41,731 nt of DNA from Candidatus Pacearchaeota archaeon. GTDB lineage: Archaea; Nanobdellota; Nanobdellia; Pacearchaeales; GW2011-AR1. The stretch is taken from assembly GCA_023133415.1 (NCBI GenBank), contig JAGLWM010000009.1, forward strand, positions 1-41,731. The letters are read 5' to 3'. Shown here in pieces: positions 1 to 9,340 of this stretch. The first letter of the stretch is position 1. Each line of letters starts with the position of its first letter. Below the pieces are notes generated by a model that was not told where the DNA came from, made no database searches, and saw only the letters and a list, made by a program, of their open reading frames with translations. Made by a program: the position numbers and the translations under genes.

Positions 1-180
1 AAAGGTTCCCTGGAATCAAAACTTAGTTAGCGATATTTCAAATCACATTTTCTAATGAAAAATGTAATTTGAAAGAATCGTATTTAATGCAAGTCAAAAT
101 TTTTGACGGTTCCGTCCTTTCCCTTTGGGCCGGACGCCTAAACCTAAAATTTTAATTTGCGGACTTGGTGGCTTATGTTA
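1..180. repeat. Dispersed structured repeat, copy 1 (may begin before the window)
   Basis: AAAGGTTCCCTGGAATCAAAACTT (1-24) and CGTATTTAATGCAA / CTAAAATTTTAATTTGCG blocks recur at 1232-1360; internal hairpin 36-51/59-74. Confidence 0.8.
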
Positions 181-224
181 TTTTATTTTAAAATATAAAT
201 CTTTTTAAGTTATGATTTGTAGTT

Positions 225-1217
225 TTGTTTATGGAATATGTATTGTTCGTTTCGATTTTGATTAGTTTTATTTTGGCTGTTAGTTTTTTGCCGATGTGGA
301 TTCGAGTTTGTCGGAAATTGGGTTTAGTTTGGGAGGATATGAATAAGTTTGGGCATCCACGGAATGTCGCCTCTAGTGGTGGGATTATTGTTATTATGGC
401 ATTTGTCTTGGGTGTTTTAAGTTATATTGCGTTGAAGACTTTCTTGTTTGGGGGACAGAGTAAGGCTTTGGAGATTTTTGCTTTGTTGGCGGTTATTTTG
501 ATTTTGGGAATTGTTGGTTTGGTTGATGATTTGTTGGGATGGAAGAGAGGGGGTTTGCCTATGCGAATTCGGCTTCTTTTGGCGGTTGCTGCATCTATTC
601 CATTGGTTGTTATTAATGCTGGAACGCATTTTATGAATTTGCCATTTTTGGGCGCGGTTAATTTTGGGATATTGTATCCTTTGTTTTTAATTCCGTTGGG
701 AATTGTCGGGGCTGGCACGACTTATAATTTTTTGGCTGGATTTAATGGATTGGAGGCTGGGCAAGGGATTTTGATTTTGGGTTTTTTGAGTTTTGTTTCT
801 TATGCTACGGGTTCTGCTTGGTTGGCTATTGTTGGGCTTTGTATGGTTGGAGCGTTGATTGGGTTTTGGATTTTTAATAGGGTTCCGGCTAGTGTTTTTC
901 CTGGGGATGCTATGACATATGGGATTGGGGCGCTGATTGCTGGGATGGCGATTCTTGGGAATTTTGAGAAGATTGCTTTTGTGGTTTTTATTCCGTATAT
1001 TTTAGAAGTTTTCTTGAAGGTTCGCGGAAGGCTGAAGAAATATTCGTTTGGAATCCCGACTAAAGATGGAAAGTTGAAGATGCCTTATGATAAGGTTTAT
1101 GGGTTGGAGCATTTGGCGATTAAGATTTTGGGAAGTGGGGCGACGGAAAGGAAGGTTGTTTATTTGATTCATGTGTTTCAGCTTTTGTTTATTTTGATTG
1201 GGTTTTTGATGATGTAG
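225..1217 (+). CDS. MraY/GPT-like glycosyl-1-phosphate transferase (UDP-GlcNAc:dolichyl-phosphate type, AglH-like)
   Basis: Multi-TM protein; GLVDDLLGWKRGG, NFLAGFNGLEAGQG and FPGDAMTYGIGA motifs of the GT4/MraY-like transferase family. Confidence 0.85.
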   Translation: MFMEYVLFVSILISFILAVSFLPMWIRVCRKLGLVWEDMNKFGHPRNVASSGGIIVIMAFVLGVLSYIALKTFLFGGQSKALEIFALLAVILILGIVGLVDDLLGWKRGGLPMRIRLLLAVAASIPLVVINAGTHFMNLPFLGAVNFGILYPLFLIPLGIVGAGTTYNFLAGFNGLEAGQGILILGFLSFVSYATGSAWLAIVGLCMVGALIGFWIFNRVPASVFPGDAMTYGIGALIAGMAILGNFEKIAFVVFIPYILEVFLKVRGRLKKYSFGIPTKDGKLKMPYDKVYGLEHLAIKILGSGATERKVVYLIHVFQLLFILIGFLMM

Positions 1218-1231
1218 GCTCCCTTTTAGAA

Positions 1232-1367
1232 AAAGGTTCCCTGGAATCAAAACTTTTATTGCGAAACTTTGTTTCGTATTTAATGCAAATTAAAATTTCT
1301 TGACATCGCTGTCATACTTCGCACGACCCTGCGACTAAAATTTTAATTTGCGAACCTGAGCAACTAA
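1232..1367. repeat. Dispersed structured repeat, copy 2
   Basis: Same conserved blocks as copy 1; perfect 14-bp stem GCAAATTAAAATTT (1285-1298) / AAATTTTAATTTGC (1338-1351). Confidence 0.8.
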
Positions 1368-1371
1368 ATGT

Positions 1372-1412
1372 AACTTCCTTAATTTTGTTAGATTATTTTA
1401 AGGAAGTTTTTT
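1372..1412 (+). terminator. Perfect 11-bp hairpin followed by a T run; possible terminator upstream of the STT3 promoter
   Basis: AACTTCCTTAA (1372-1382) / TTAAGGAAGTT (1398-1408), then TTTT. Confidence 0.5.
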
Positions 1413-1436
1413 AAATAAGATTGGACATAGGATTTT

Positions 1437-4142
1437 ATGGATTATAATGAAGTAAAGAATGCTGGTTTGAATGTTGTATCTAATAAGAAATATCAGTGGA
1501 TAGCAACTTTTGTTGTTTTGTTTGTTGTGTTGATGATGAGTTCTTCGATTCGGCTTTCTAATTGGGATTTGCTGACTGATTCGACGACTGGGGAAAAGAT
1601 TCCGTTGGCTTTGGATCCATTTTATTTTTTGAGAGTTGCAGAGACGATTGTCGAGGGTGATGGGGAGTTGCCTGGGTTTGATGAGATGAGGTATAATCCC
1701 GTGCGTGGTACTCCTTGGCATCCTGAGATTATGCCACAAGTTGTTGTTGGGATGTGGAAAGTCTCGAATATTTTTGGAGATTATAGTCTGAAGGAAGTTA
1801 ATATTTTTTCGCCTGTTTTCTTCTATGGTATTGGGCTGATTTTGTTTTTCTTTTTGGTTTATGTTTTGACTAGGAAAAAATCTATTGCTCTTTTGGCTTC
1901 GGTTTTTTTGGCGTTTAGTCCTGCTTATTTGTATAGAACCATGGCTGGATTTAGTGATCATGAATCTATTGGGATGTTGGCGTTTTTTCTTGCGCTTCTT
2001 ATTTATTCTGTAAGTTTGATTCATCTTGAAAAAAGAAAAACTGGCTTATGGTATGCTGGAATTTCCGGTGTTGCGGTTGCGCTGGTTACACTTTTGAATT
2101 ATGCATCTTGGTCTGGGGTAACTACTTTTTTGTTTATTATTATTCCCTTGAGTTTTTTCTTGTTTTGGATATTTAAGACTAGAGATGGACGAAATGTGAA
2201 AAAATTTGCTTTGAAGAGTCTTTTATTTTATGCTTGTTGGATTGCTTTTAGTTTGCTGTTTGCGCCTTTATTTAATCGAACTATTGGAAATATCTGGAGC
2301 TTGTTTTTAAGCTCTACTAATATTGCATCTCTTGCTATTTTGGGTTTTATTATTGTGGATTTTGTTATGATTTATATGAAGCCTAATTTTGTTCGAGAGA
2401 AGTTTAGGATGTTGTATAGTCTGGGTGCTTCTGTTGTGCTTGGATTTATTGCGTTGTTTGCTGTGGGGAGGAACCCGTTTTCTTTGGTTTTTGGTATGAT
2501 TGGACGTTTGATTAGGCCGTTTGGATCTGGTAGATTTGGGACGACTGTTGCTGAAAATGCTCAGCCATTTTTACAGGACTGGATTGGTAATGTTGGGGCT
2601 CAAATCTTTTGGTTGTTTTTGTTTGGATCTATTTTGTTTGGGATTTATTTGGCTAGAAAAATTAAGAATGTTAAGCGATCTATTTTATTTGGAATATTGT
2701 ATATTTTTATGATTATGGGTATTGTTTTTTCTAAGTATTCTGCTTCTAGTATTCTTGATGGCGCCAGTTTTGTTAGTCAGGCATTTTATGTTATTTCGCT
2801 TTTTGCTTTTTGGATATATTTCTTTTATATTTACTTGCATGAGAAGTTTGTATGGAGTGCTAGGGATGTCGTAATTTTTGGTATTGTTTTTTATATTATT
2901 GTTGCGGGTCGTGCGGCGGCTAGAGTGTTTTTCGCGATTACTCCATTTGTTTGTTTTATGGCGGCTTATTTGGTTGTGAAGTTGTATTCTGAGTGGAAAG
3001 ATTCTAAGGAGGAAATATTGAAGATTGTTTTGGCTGTTTTTTTTATAATTGGCTTGATTATGTCTGTAGTTGGTGTTAATTCTTCTTATGCTGTGAGTGC
3101 TTCTACTGCTGAGAGAACTGGTCCGTCTGCTAATGTTCAGTGGCAGGGTGCGATGAGTTGGATTAGGGAAAATTCTAGTGAAGATGCGGCGTTTGCGCAC
3201 TGGTGGGATTATGGGTATTGGGTTCAAACATTGGGTGAGAGAGCTACGATAGCCGATGGTGGGCATTTTCAGGGTGCTGAGGATGGGAATCATAAGATTG
3301 GAAGGTACGTTTTAACTACACCAAATCCGGAGACTGCTTTTAGCTATTTTAAGAGTATGAATGTTAGTCATTTATTGATTGACCAGACTGATTTGGGGAA
3401 GTATCCTGCTTATTCGAAGATTGGCGGGGGTGAGGGTAAGACTGAGTTGGATAGGTATTCTGCGATTCCTGTGATGTTGGCTGATGATAAACAGACAAGA
3501 GAGACGGCCAATGGGACTATGATTGTTTTTAGCGGGGGATATTATTTGTTTGAGGATATTGTTTATAATGATGGGAAGAGGGACGTGTTCTTGCCTGCGG
3601 GAAAGGCGGCTATTGTGGGGATTATTATGAATTTGGCCCTCAACGGGCATGACTCTAGTGACCCCGATGGGTATTCTTTGAGGCAGCCTGAGGCGGTTTA
3701 TGTTTATAATAATGTTCAAACCAGAATCCCTGTTCGGTATGTTTATGTGAATGGGGAGATTGTTGATTTTAAAAGTGGGCTTGATGTGATTGTTGATGTG
3801 ATTCCTGCATTTACGGGTAGCTCGATAAATCAGATGGGTGCTGCGATTTATTTGTCTCAGAAAGTTTCTAAGAGTTTGTTTGCGCGGTTATTTTTGTTGG
3901 ATGATGCGTTTGGTGAGTATGAGAGTTTGGAGCTTGTGCATAGTGAGGATGATGTGGTTGTTGCGAGTTTGAAGAGTCAGGGAATTCCGTTTGGGGATTT
4001 TATTTATTATCAGGGGTTTAGGGGACCGATAAAGATTTGGGAAACTGGTTATCCTGAAGATACTAGGACTATTCCTGAATTTTATGAAAGAATTGATTTT
4101 CAAGAGGTAGGATTTGGGAGTTTGGATAGATTGTTTGATTAA
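1437..4142 (+). CDS. aglB: Oligosaccharyltransferase STT3/AglB
   Basis: Many TM segments followed by WWDYGYW and the GDGH-like IADGGH; 901 aa. Confidence 0.93.
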   Translation: MDYNEVKNAGLNVVSNKKYQWIATFVVLFVVLMMSSSIRLSNWDLLTDSTTGEKIPLALDPFYFLRVAETIVEGDGELPGFDEMRYNPVRGTPWHPEIMPQVVVGMWKVSNIFGDYSLKEVNIFSPVFFYGIGLILFFFLVYVLTRKKSIALLASVFLAFSPAYLYRTMAGFSDHESIGMLAFFLALLIYSVSLIHLEKRKTGLWYAGISGVAVALVTLLNYASWSGVTTFLFIIIPLSFFLFWIFKTRDGRNVKKFALKSLLFYACWIAFSLLFAPLFNRTIGNIWSLFLSSTNIASLAILGFIIVDFVMIYMKPNFVREKFRMLYSLGASVVLGFIALFAVGRNPFSLVFGMIGRLIRPFGSGRFGTTVAENAQPFLQDWIGNVGAQIFWLFLFGSILFGIYLARKIKNVKRSILFGILYIFMIMGIVFSKYSASSILDGASFVSQAFYVISLFAFWIYFFYIYLHEKFVWSARDVVIFGIVFYIIVAGRAAARVFFAITPFVCFMAAYLVVKLYSEWKDSKEEILKIVLAVFFIIGLIMSVVGVNSSYAVSASTAERTGPSANVQWQGAMSWIRENSSEDAAFAHWWDYGYWVQTLGERATIADGGHFQGAEDGNHKIGRYVLTTPNPETAFSYFKSMNVSHLLIDQTDLGKYPAYSKIGGGEGKTELDRYSAIPVMLADDKQTRETANGTMIVFSGGYYLFEDIVYNDGKRDVFLPAGKAAIVGIIMNLALNGHDSSDPDGYSLRQPEAVYVYNNVQTRIPVRYVYVNGEIVDFKSGLDVIVDVIPAFTGSSINQMGAAIYLSQKVSKSLFARLFLLDDAFGEYESLELVHSEDDVVVASLKSQGIPFGDFIYYQGFRGPIKIWETGYPEDTRTIPEFYERIDFQEVGFGSLDRLFD

Positions 4143-4143
4143 G

Positions 4144-5163
4144 ATGGAAAAAATAATTTTAGTTTCTAGGAAATTTGATAGAGATTGTGGAAGTGCAGAA
4201 TGGATTTATGCTGATTATTTATCTGAATATTTAAAATCTAAGGGAGTGGATGTTTGTGAGGTTTCTCAAAAAATAAAACAAAGTTCTAATAACAATTCTC
4301 ATAAGATTTTAAACGATTTACTTATTCTTCCGATAAAATTAATTTACTTCTGCATATTTAAGGGGATAAAAAAGGTTTATTTTATCTCTGAAAATCAAGC
4401 TATTTATTCTGGGTTGCTAAATTTTTTTGGGATAGAAACTTTTGTTATGTTTTATGACCTAATACATTTGAATAATCGGGGACTTAGAAAATTCTATTTT
4501 ACAAATGTTTATATGCTTGCTTTAAGGAGTAAAGTTATATTTTGTGATTCTAGTTTGACACTTGAAAATATAAAAAAAACTTACTGCATTGATACTAAAA
4601 AACTTTTAGTGATTCCTCCTATTTATCGTAAATTTAATCCTGCAAAAAAAGTGAAAGGCGAAAAAGTTATTCTTGGTTATATTGGAAGTTTGGGTGGTAG
4701 AAAGAGGACGGAGTTGCTTTTGGATTTGGCAGAAGAACTTAGAAAAAGTAACTTTGAAAATTTTAAGATTGTTGTTTGGGGAAAGGGGATTATTCCTAAA
4801 GTGCCAAACAACTTAAAAAAATTAATTAAGTTTTATGGATATGTCAGGGAAGAATATTTGGAGAGAACTTATAACTCTTTTGATTATCTTGTATTTCCAT
4901 CGAGCGAGGAGGGTTTTGGTTTGCCAGTTATAGAAGCGATGATGTGTGGCAAGCCCTGTTTTATTCTTGAGGATGGGATTTTCCCTAAAGAGGTAAAAAA
5001 AGAATGCTATATTTTAAAAAATATTGGGCAAATTCCCAAAAAAGTACTTTCTTTATCTAATGCAGAATATTTGAGCAAAAGTAGATCCGTCAGAAATTAT
5101 GCTAAGGGTTTTGATATGGAAAAGCTATTTGATAAAACATATAAGGTTTTATTTAAGAATTGA
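4144..5163 (+). CDS. GT4-type glycosyltransferase (start at internal ATG 4144)
   Basis: C-terminal FPSSEEGFGLPVIEAMMCGKPCF; ATG immediately after the aglB stop. Confidence 0.85.
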   Translation: MEKIILVSRKFDRDCGSAEWIYADYLSEYLKSKGVDVCEVSQKIKQSSNNNSHKILNDLLILPIKLIYFCIFKGIKKVYFISENQAIYSGLLNFFGIETFVMFYDLIHLNNRGLRKFYFTNVYMLALRSKVIFCDSSLTLENIKKTYCIDTKKLLVIPPIYRKFNPAKKVKGEKVILGYIGSLGGRKRTELLLDLAEELRKSNFENFKIVVWGKGIIPKVPNNLKKLIKFYGYVREEYLERTYNSFDYLVFPSSEEGFGLPVIEAMMCGKPCFILEDGIFPKEVKKECYILKNIGQIPKKVLSLSNAEYLSKSRSVRNYAKGFDMEKLFDKTYKVLFKN

Positions 5164-5164
5164 A

Positions 5165-6169
5165 TTATTTTATTATTTTTTCAATAAATATTTCCAATCT
5201 TTTTATTTTTCTGGCAATATTGTTTTTGTTTAATGTTGTCAACCACTGTCTTGATAGGATTTTATTGTATTTTTTATCATTCTTATCTAATTGGATTATC
5301 TTGTCTACTATTTTATCATAGTTTTTTTCATAGTCTTCGTAATTGATGAAGGAATTTGTGTTGAAATATTTTGATACATTTGGGGCACCCCTGTAGATCG
5401 GGATTGAATTTCCCAACATAGTGTTTACCAATTTTTCTGTAATATATTCTTCTTCAAAAGAATTCTCGAAACTAATTACAAATTTATATTGAGATAAGAA
5501 TTTGGGATTGTCTGACCAGCATTTTGGAAGTAGTGAGTTGTCGGAATTTGTTAGGGAGGTTTTTCCGAAGCAGTCGACTTTTTTGTATTTTGATAATTTT
5601 TTGAAAAAGTCTATTCTTTCGAATGATGATTCGTTTGATATTATTATGCAACAGAATTTTTTCTTTTTCTTTAGGTTTATTGTTTTCTTTTTTTCTAATT
5701 TGAATAGATTGTCGGTTATTTGTTTGACTTGTAGGAAGAAGGGGAGGTTTAGAATATTTTTTCCTCTGGTGTTGTTGGTGATTATTGCGTATTCTCCTTT
5801 TGGGGAATTGTTGGAGATTTCTTTTATGTAGTTATAATATTGTTTTCTTATTAGTCCTAGTTTTATATTTAGGAATTTCCTGGGAATGATTTTATTTAGG
5901 GTATTGAATTTTATGTTTGTTTTTTTGGTTAGGTAATCTAATGCTTTGAAGATGTTGATTTTGTAGTTTAGGTTTTCTCCTGCGACTAGGATTTTTTTTG
6001 GGGAATTTTTGAATTCTGATGTTAATGGAGTTGGTTCAACTAATCCAATTGTAATATCTGGATTTTTTTCGACTCTTTTTAAATTGTATTTTTTAGATAG
6101 TAGGCTTGTGAGAAAAAAGTCTTTAAATTTCCAATGGAATTCTCCTCTTATTTTTATTTCTTTTTTCAT
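5165..6169 (-). CDS. GT10-like (alpha-1,3-fucosyltransferase) glycosyltransferase
   Basis: FVISFENSFEEEYITEKLVNTMLGNSIPIYRGAPNVSKYFNTNSFINYEDY resembles the GT10 C-terminal motif. Confidence 0.8.
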   Translation of the reverse strand: MKKEIKIRGEFHWKFKDFFLTSLLSKKYNLKRVEKNPDITIGLVEPTPLTSEFKNSPKKILVAGENLNYKINIFKALDYLTKKTNIKFNTLNKIIPRKFLNIKLGLIRKQYYNYIKEISNNSPKGEYAIITNNTRGKNILNLPFFLQVKQITDNLFKLEKKKTINLKKKKKFCCIIISNESSFERIDFFKKLSKYKKVDCFGKTSLTNSDNSLLPKCWSDNPKFLSQYKFVISFENSFEEEYITEKLVNTMLGNSIPIYRGAPNVSKYFNTNSFINYEDYEKNYDKIVDKIIQLDKNDKKYNKILSRQWLTTLNKNNIARKIKRLEIFIEKIIK

Positions 6170-6239
6170 GATTTAGAAAAGGTATGGGCTATTTAAATTA
6201 GTTTTGGGGAATGGTTATAAAGATGGAATTATAAATTAA

Positions 6240-7250
6240 ATGATGAATATAGTTGCGAAAGTTGCGAATAAGCTCTGTAAGAATTTTAAAATTTTGAATT
6301 ATAGTTTACTTGTCCAACGACAAGAGCGAGTTGAAGATTCTAAATCTGAGCTTGTTTGGAATAGGACAATCGCAACTTCTTGTGGCGCTTATCCGATTTA
6401 CTTTCCCAGAAGAAGAGAAATTACTGATACGTTTTTTGGCAATCTGTTTTTGCTTACTTCATTTTTTATTTGGTTGAGCTATAGAAATATCAATCAGAAG
6501 CTTAAGAAAAAAAACTCTATTTATGTTAGTTTGAATGAGATGGATACTTTTATGAGAAATGTTTTGCCAAAAATTAGCATGCCGTTTGTTTTGGTGACAG
6601 GAGATTCGGATTATCCTGCGTCTAAATTTAAGAAAATACTGAAGAATAAGTTTTTGGTGCATTGGTTTGCGCAGAATAATAATATTAGGGATAATCGGAT
6701 TACTTCTATTCCGATTGGACTAGATTTTCACACTCTGCTTACTGAAGATTATTTTGGAGAAACGCGAGATAGTGTAAAGAATCAAGAGAGGAAATTAAAT
6801 AAGATTAGAAATCAAAAACTGCAGCAGGAATTGAAGGTTTTTGCTAATTTTCATCTTAACTGCACGAGCAATAGAAGAAAAGAATTGTATAATTTGTTGA
6901 AAAATAATTCTTGTATGTTTTTTCAGAAGGGGCGAATGCCGAGGACGGAGATGTGGAAGTTGCAAAAACAATTTGTGTTTAATTTTTCGCCTGTTGGGAA
7001 TGGATTGGATTGTGTTCGGACATGGGAAGCACTGGTTTTAGGGCAGATTCCCATTGTTGAAAGAACCAAAACTCTGTTGGACGATTTGCATAAACAATTT
7101 CCGATTGTGATTATTGATGATGTTTCTGAGATTAATGTGAAGAATTTGGAGGTTTGGTATAATAAGTATTCTAAACAATTTGGGAGAAACTTGGAGAAAA
7201 AGTTAACGAATGGGTATTGGGTTAGGTTGATTGAAAAAAGATGGAGTTAA
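6240..7250 (+). CDS. Exostosin-like glycosyltransferase
   Basis: FNFSPVGNGLDCVRTWEALVLGQIPIVERT resembles exostosin-family C-terminal domains. Confidence 0.5.
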   Translation: MMNIVAKVANKLCKNFKILNYSLLVQRQERVEDSKSELVWNRTIATSCGAYPIYFPRRREITDTFFGNLFLLTSFFIWLSYRNINQKLKKKNSIYVSLNEMDTFMRNVLPKISMPFVLVTGDSDYPASKFKKILKNKFLVHWFAQNNNIRDNRITSIPIGLDFHTLLTEDYFGETRDSVKNQERKLNKIRNQKLQQELKVFANFHLNCTSNRRKELYNLLKNNSCMFFQKGRMPRTEMWKLQKQFVFNFSPVGNGLDCVRTWEALVLGQIPIVERTKTLLDDLHKQFPIVIIDDVSEINVKNLEVWYNKYSKQFGRNLEKKLTNGYWVRLIEKRWS

Positions 7251-8131
7251 TTTTTCCAAAAATAAAACATATTTGTATAGGGATATTTTAATGCTGAATT
7301 GTTGAATATTTTGCTAAGTTCTTCTTTTGTGTTTAGTAGTGTTTTTGGTTTGTTTTGTGGATAAAAGTGGAAATTATAATTGCTGTTCTTTAGGAATTTT
7401 AGGAATTTTAAAAGTGTGTCTTTTTGAGGGTTGTCTTTTTTGAAAAAATGCCATTCTATGATCCCTTTGTTGAATGTGAATTTTTTTGGATTTTCTAAAA
7501 AATAGTCAATAATTTGAAATTCTCCGCCTTCGATATCGCATTTGAATCCATCAAAGTCTGCAAGCTTCATAATTTCTTTTATATTCATGCATCTTACTGT
7601 TTCTATTTCTTTGAGGGTTGGATCGTTGCTGAATGATGATGCTCCACAGAAGTTTCCGTTTTTCTTTATTTCGAGATATTCTTGGTTTCCTGAAATTACT
7701 GCGTAGTTATAGGGAATGATTTTATTTTGTAGTTTATTCAGATGTATGTTTTTTAAGAGCCATTTGAATTTTTCTTGTTCTGGTTCGAATACATGGATTT
7801 TTTTGTTGTGGTATATACATAATTCGATTGGGCTGTCGCCGATATATCCTCCTAAATCCAGAATGTTTTCAAGGTGATTTAATTTGTCGAAGCCGTTTTT
7901 TTCAAGTAGCATTTTCCAGCCTTTATTGTGAAATTGAAATTTGTCGTATTTGACGAAGAAATTTTTTATGTTGAATAGTTCGTAAATGTCTAGTTTGGTT
8001 TTTTGAAAGAATCCGATTGGTCCGAAGGTGTATTTTGGATTTATGAAGAAGATTGAATATGGTATTTTGATTAGGTTGTAAACTGGTCTTGGCAGGTTTT
8101 TTTTTAGGCTGTTTACGATTAGATTGAACAT
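7247..8131 (-). CDS. FkbM-family methyltransferase
   Basis: LDLGGYIGDSPIELCIY..IHVFEPEQEKFKWLLKNIHLN; DGFKCDIEGGEFQII. Confidence 0.8.
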   Translation of the reverse strand: MFNLIVNSLKKNLPRPVYNLIKIPYSIFFINPKYTFGPIGFFQKTKLDIYELFNIKNFFVKYDKFQFHNKGWKMLLEKNGFDKLNHLENILDLGGYIGDSPIELCIYHNKKIHVFEPEQEKFKWLLKNIHLNKLQNKIIPYNYAVISGNQEYLEIKKNGNFCGASSFSNDPTLKEIETVRCMNIKEIMKLADFDGFKCDIEGGEFQIIDYFLENPKKFTFNKGIIEWHFFKKDNPQKDTLLKFLKFLKNSNYNFHFYPQNKPKTLLNTKEELSKIFNNSALKYPYTNMFYFWKN

Positions 8132-8190
8132 ATAAAGATTGCGGAGAGAATATTTTTAAATATTTAGGAATTGGTTTTTTGTAGAGTTTT

Positions 8191-8207
8191 ACTATATCCT
8201 ATATAGT
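8191..8207. promoter_or_regulatory. Palindrome ACTATAT-CCT-ATATAGT upstream of the first GMD gene
   Basis: Perfect 7-bp arms, 52 bp upstream of the ATG. Confidence 0.35.
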
Positions 8208-8258
8208 TGTTCTGAAATATAGCTATACTTAAATAGAATTAATTTTATTATATACATA

Positions 8259-9296
8259 ATGAAAAAAGCGTTTATTACTGGTATTACGGGGCAGGATGGT
8301 TCTTATTTAGCAGAGTTTCTTCTAGATAAGGGGTATGAGGTTCATGGATTGATTCGACGCGTGGCGCTTGAGGATCCGAGGAATAGATTAAAAAGAATTT
8401 ACCCTATTAAAGACAAGTTAATTCTTCATTCTGGCTCCTTACAAAGCTATTCAAGATTGCTAGAAATTTTTGATGAGGTAAAGCCAGATGAAGTTTATCA
8501 TCTAGGGGCCCAAAGTTTTGTTCATGAATCTTTTGATGATGCTTTTACAACATTTGATATTAATATCTATGGAACTTTGAATGTTTTTTCTGCTTTAAAG
8601 AAAAAAAGCTCTCATTCCAAGGTTTATTTTGCGGGGACTTCTGAAATGTTTGGAAAAGTCGAGGCAATCCCTCAGGATGAGAATACTAAGTTCCATCCTC
8701 GATCTCCATATGGAATTAGCAAACTGGCCGGGTATGAGATCGTTAGAAATTATAGAGAATCTTATGGAATGTTTGCTTGCACAGGTATATTGTTTAATCA
8801 TGAATCGCCAAGAAGGGGATGCGAATTTGTAACAAGAAAAATAACTAAAACTATTGCCGATATCAAGAAAGGGAAAACAAATATCCTTGTTCTCGGTAAT
8901 TTGGATGCGAAGAGAGATTGGGGTTATGCTGGAGATTATGTTAGGGCGATGTGGTTGATGTTGCAAGCTGAAAAGCCGAATGATTATGTTGTTGGTACGG
9001 GAAAAAGTCACTCCGTTAGAGAGTTTTTGGATTGTTGTTTTAAAAAATTGAATATTAATTATGAATTGATTGATTTGCATAAGACATCTAACACTGAAGC
9101 CGATTATATAATTTCTGAGTTAAAAAACAAGAAAGATGTTTTTGTTGTGCAGCATCCTTTGTTTTACCGTCCTGCAGAGGTGGATGTTCTGCTTTCATAT
9201 CCAAAGAAAATTAAGGATGAACTTGGATGGGTTTCGGAAACTTCGTTTGAAGAGTTGGTTGATATGATGATTAGTGAAGATATGATGGGTGGTTAG
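8259..9296 (+). CDS. GDP-mannose 4,6-dehydratase family SDR (paralog 1)
   Basis: [30 protein letters not shown] (YxxxK); [20 protein letters not shown]. Confidence 0.85.
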   Translation: MKKAFITGITGQDGSYLAEFLLDKGYEVHGLIRRVALEDPRNRLKRIYPIKDKLILHSGSLQSYSRLLEIFDEVKPDEVYHLGAQSFVHESFDDAFTTFDINIYGTLNVFSALKKKSSHSKVYFAGTSEMFGKVEAIPQDENTKFHPRSPYGISKLAGYEIVRNYRESYGMFACTGILFNHESPRRGCEFVTRKITKTIADIKKGKTNILVLGNLDAKRDWGYAGDYVRAMWLMLQAEKPNDYVVGTGKSHSVREFLDCCFKKLNINYELIDLHKTSNTEADYIISELKNKKDVFVVQHPLFYRPAEVDVLLSYPKKIKDELGWVSETSFEELVDMMISEDMMGG

Positions 9297-9340
9297 ACGA
9301 TATTGAAAATATTTATAAGTAATATTGTTGCTTTAGTGTT

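Noticed and set aside
2685-3293. Long antisense ORF opposite aglB (and similar at 1398-2024)
   Set aside because: Antisense shadow of a T/G-rich coding strand; low-complexity Asn/Arg/Ile-rich protein with no recognisable domain.
5502-5831. 109-aa + strand ORF inside the GT10-like gene
   Set aside because: Phe-rich shadow of an A-rich gene on the other strand.
8595-9080. 161-aa antisense ORF opposite the first GMD gene
   Set aside because: No domain features; overlaps conserved GMD coding sequence.
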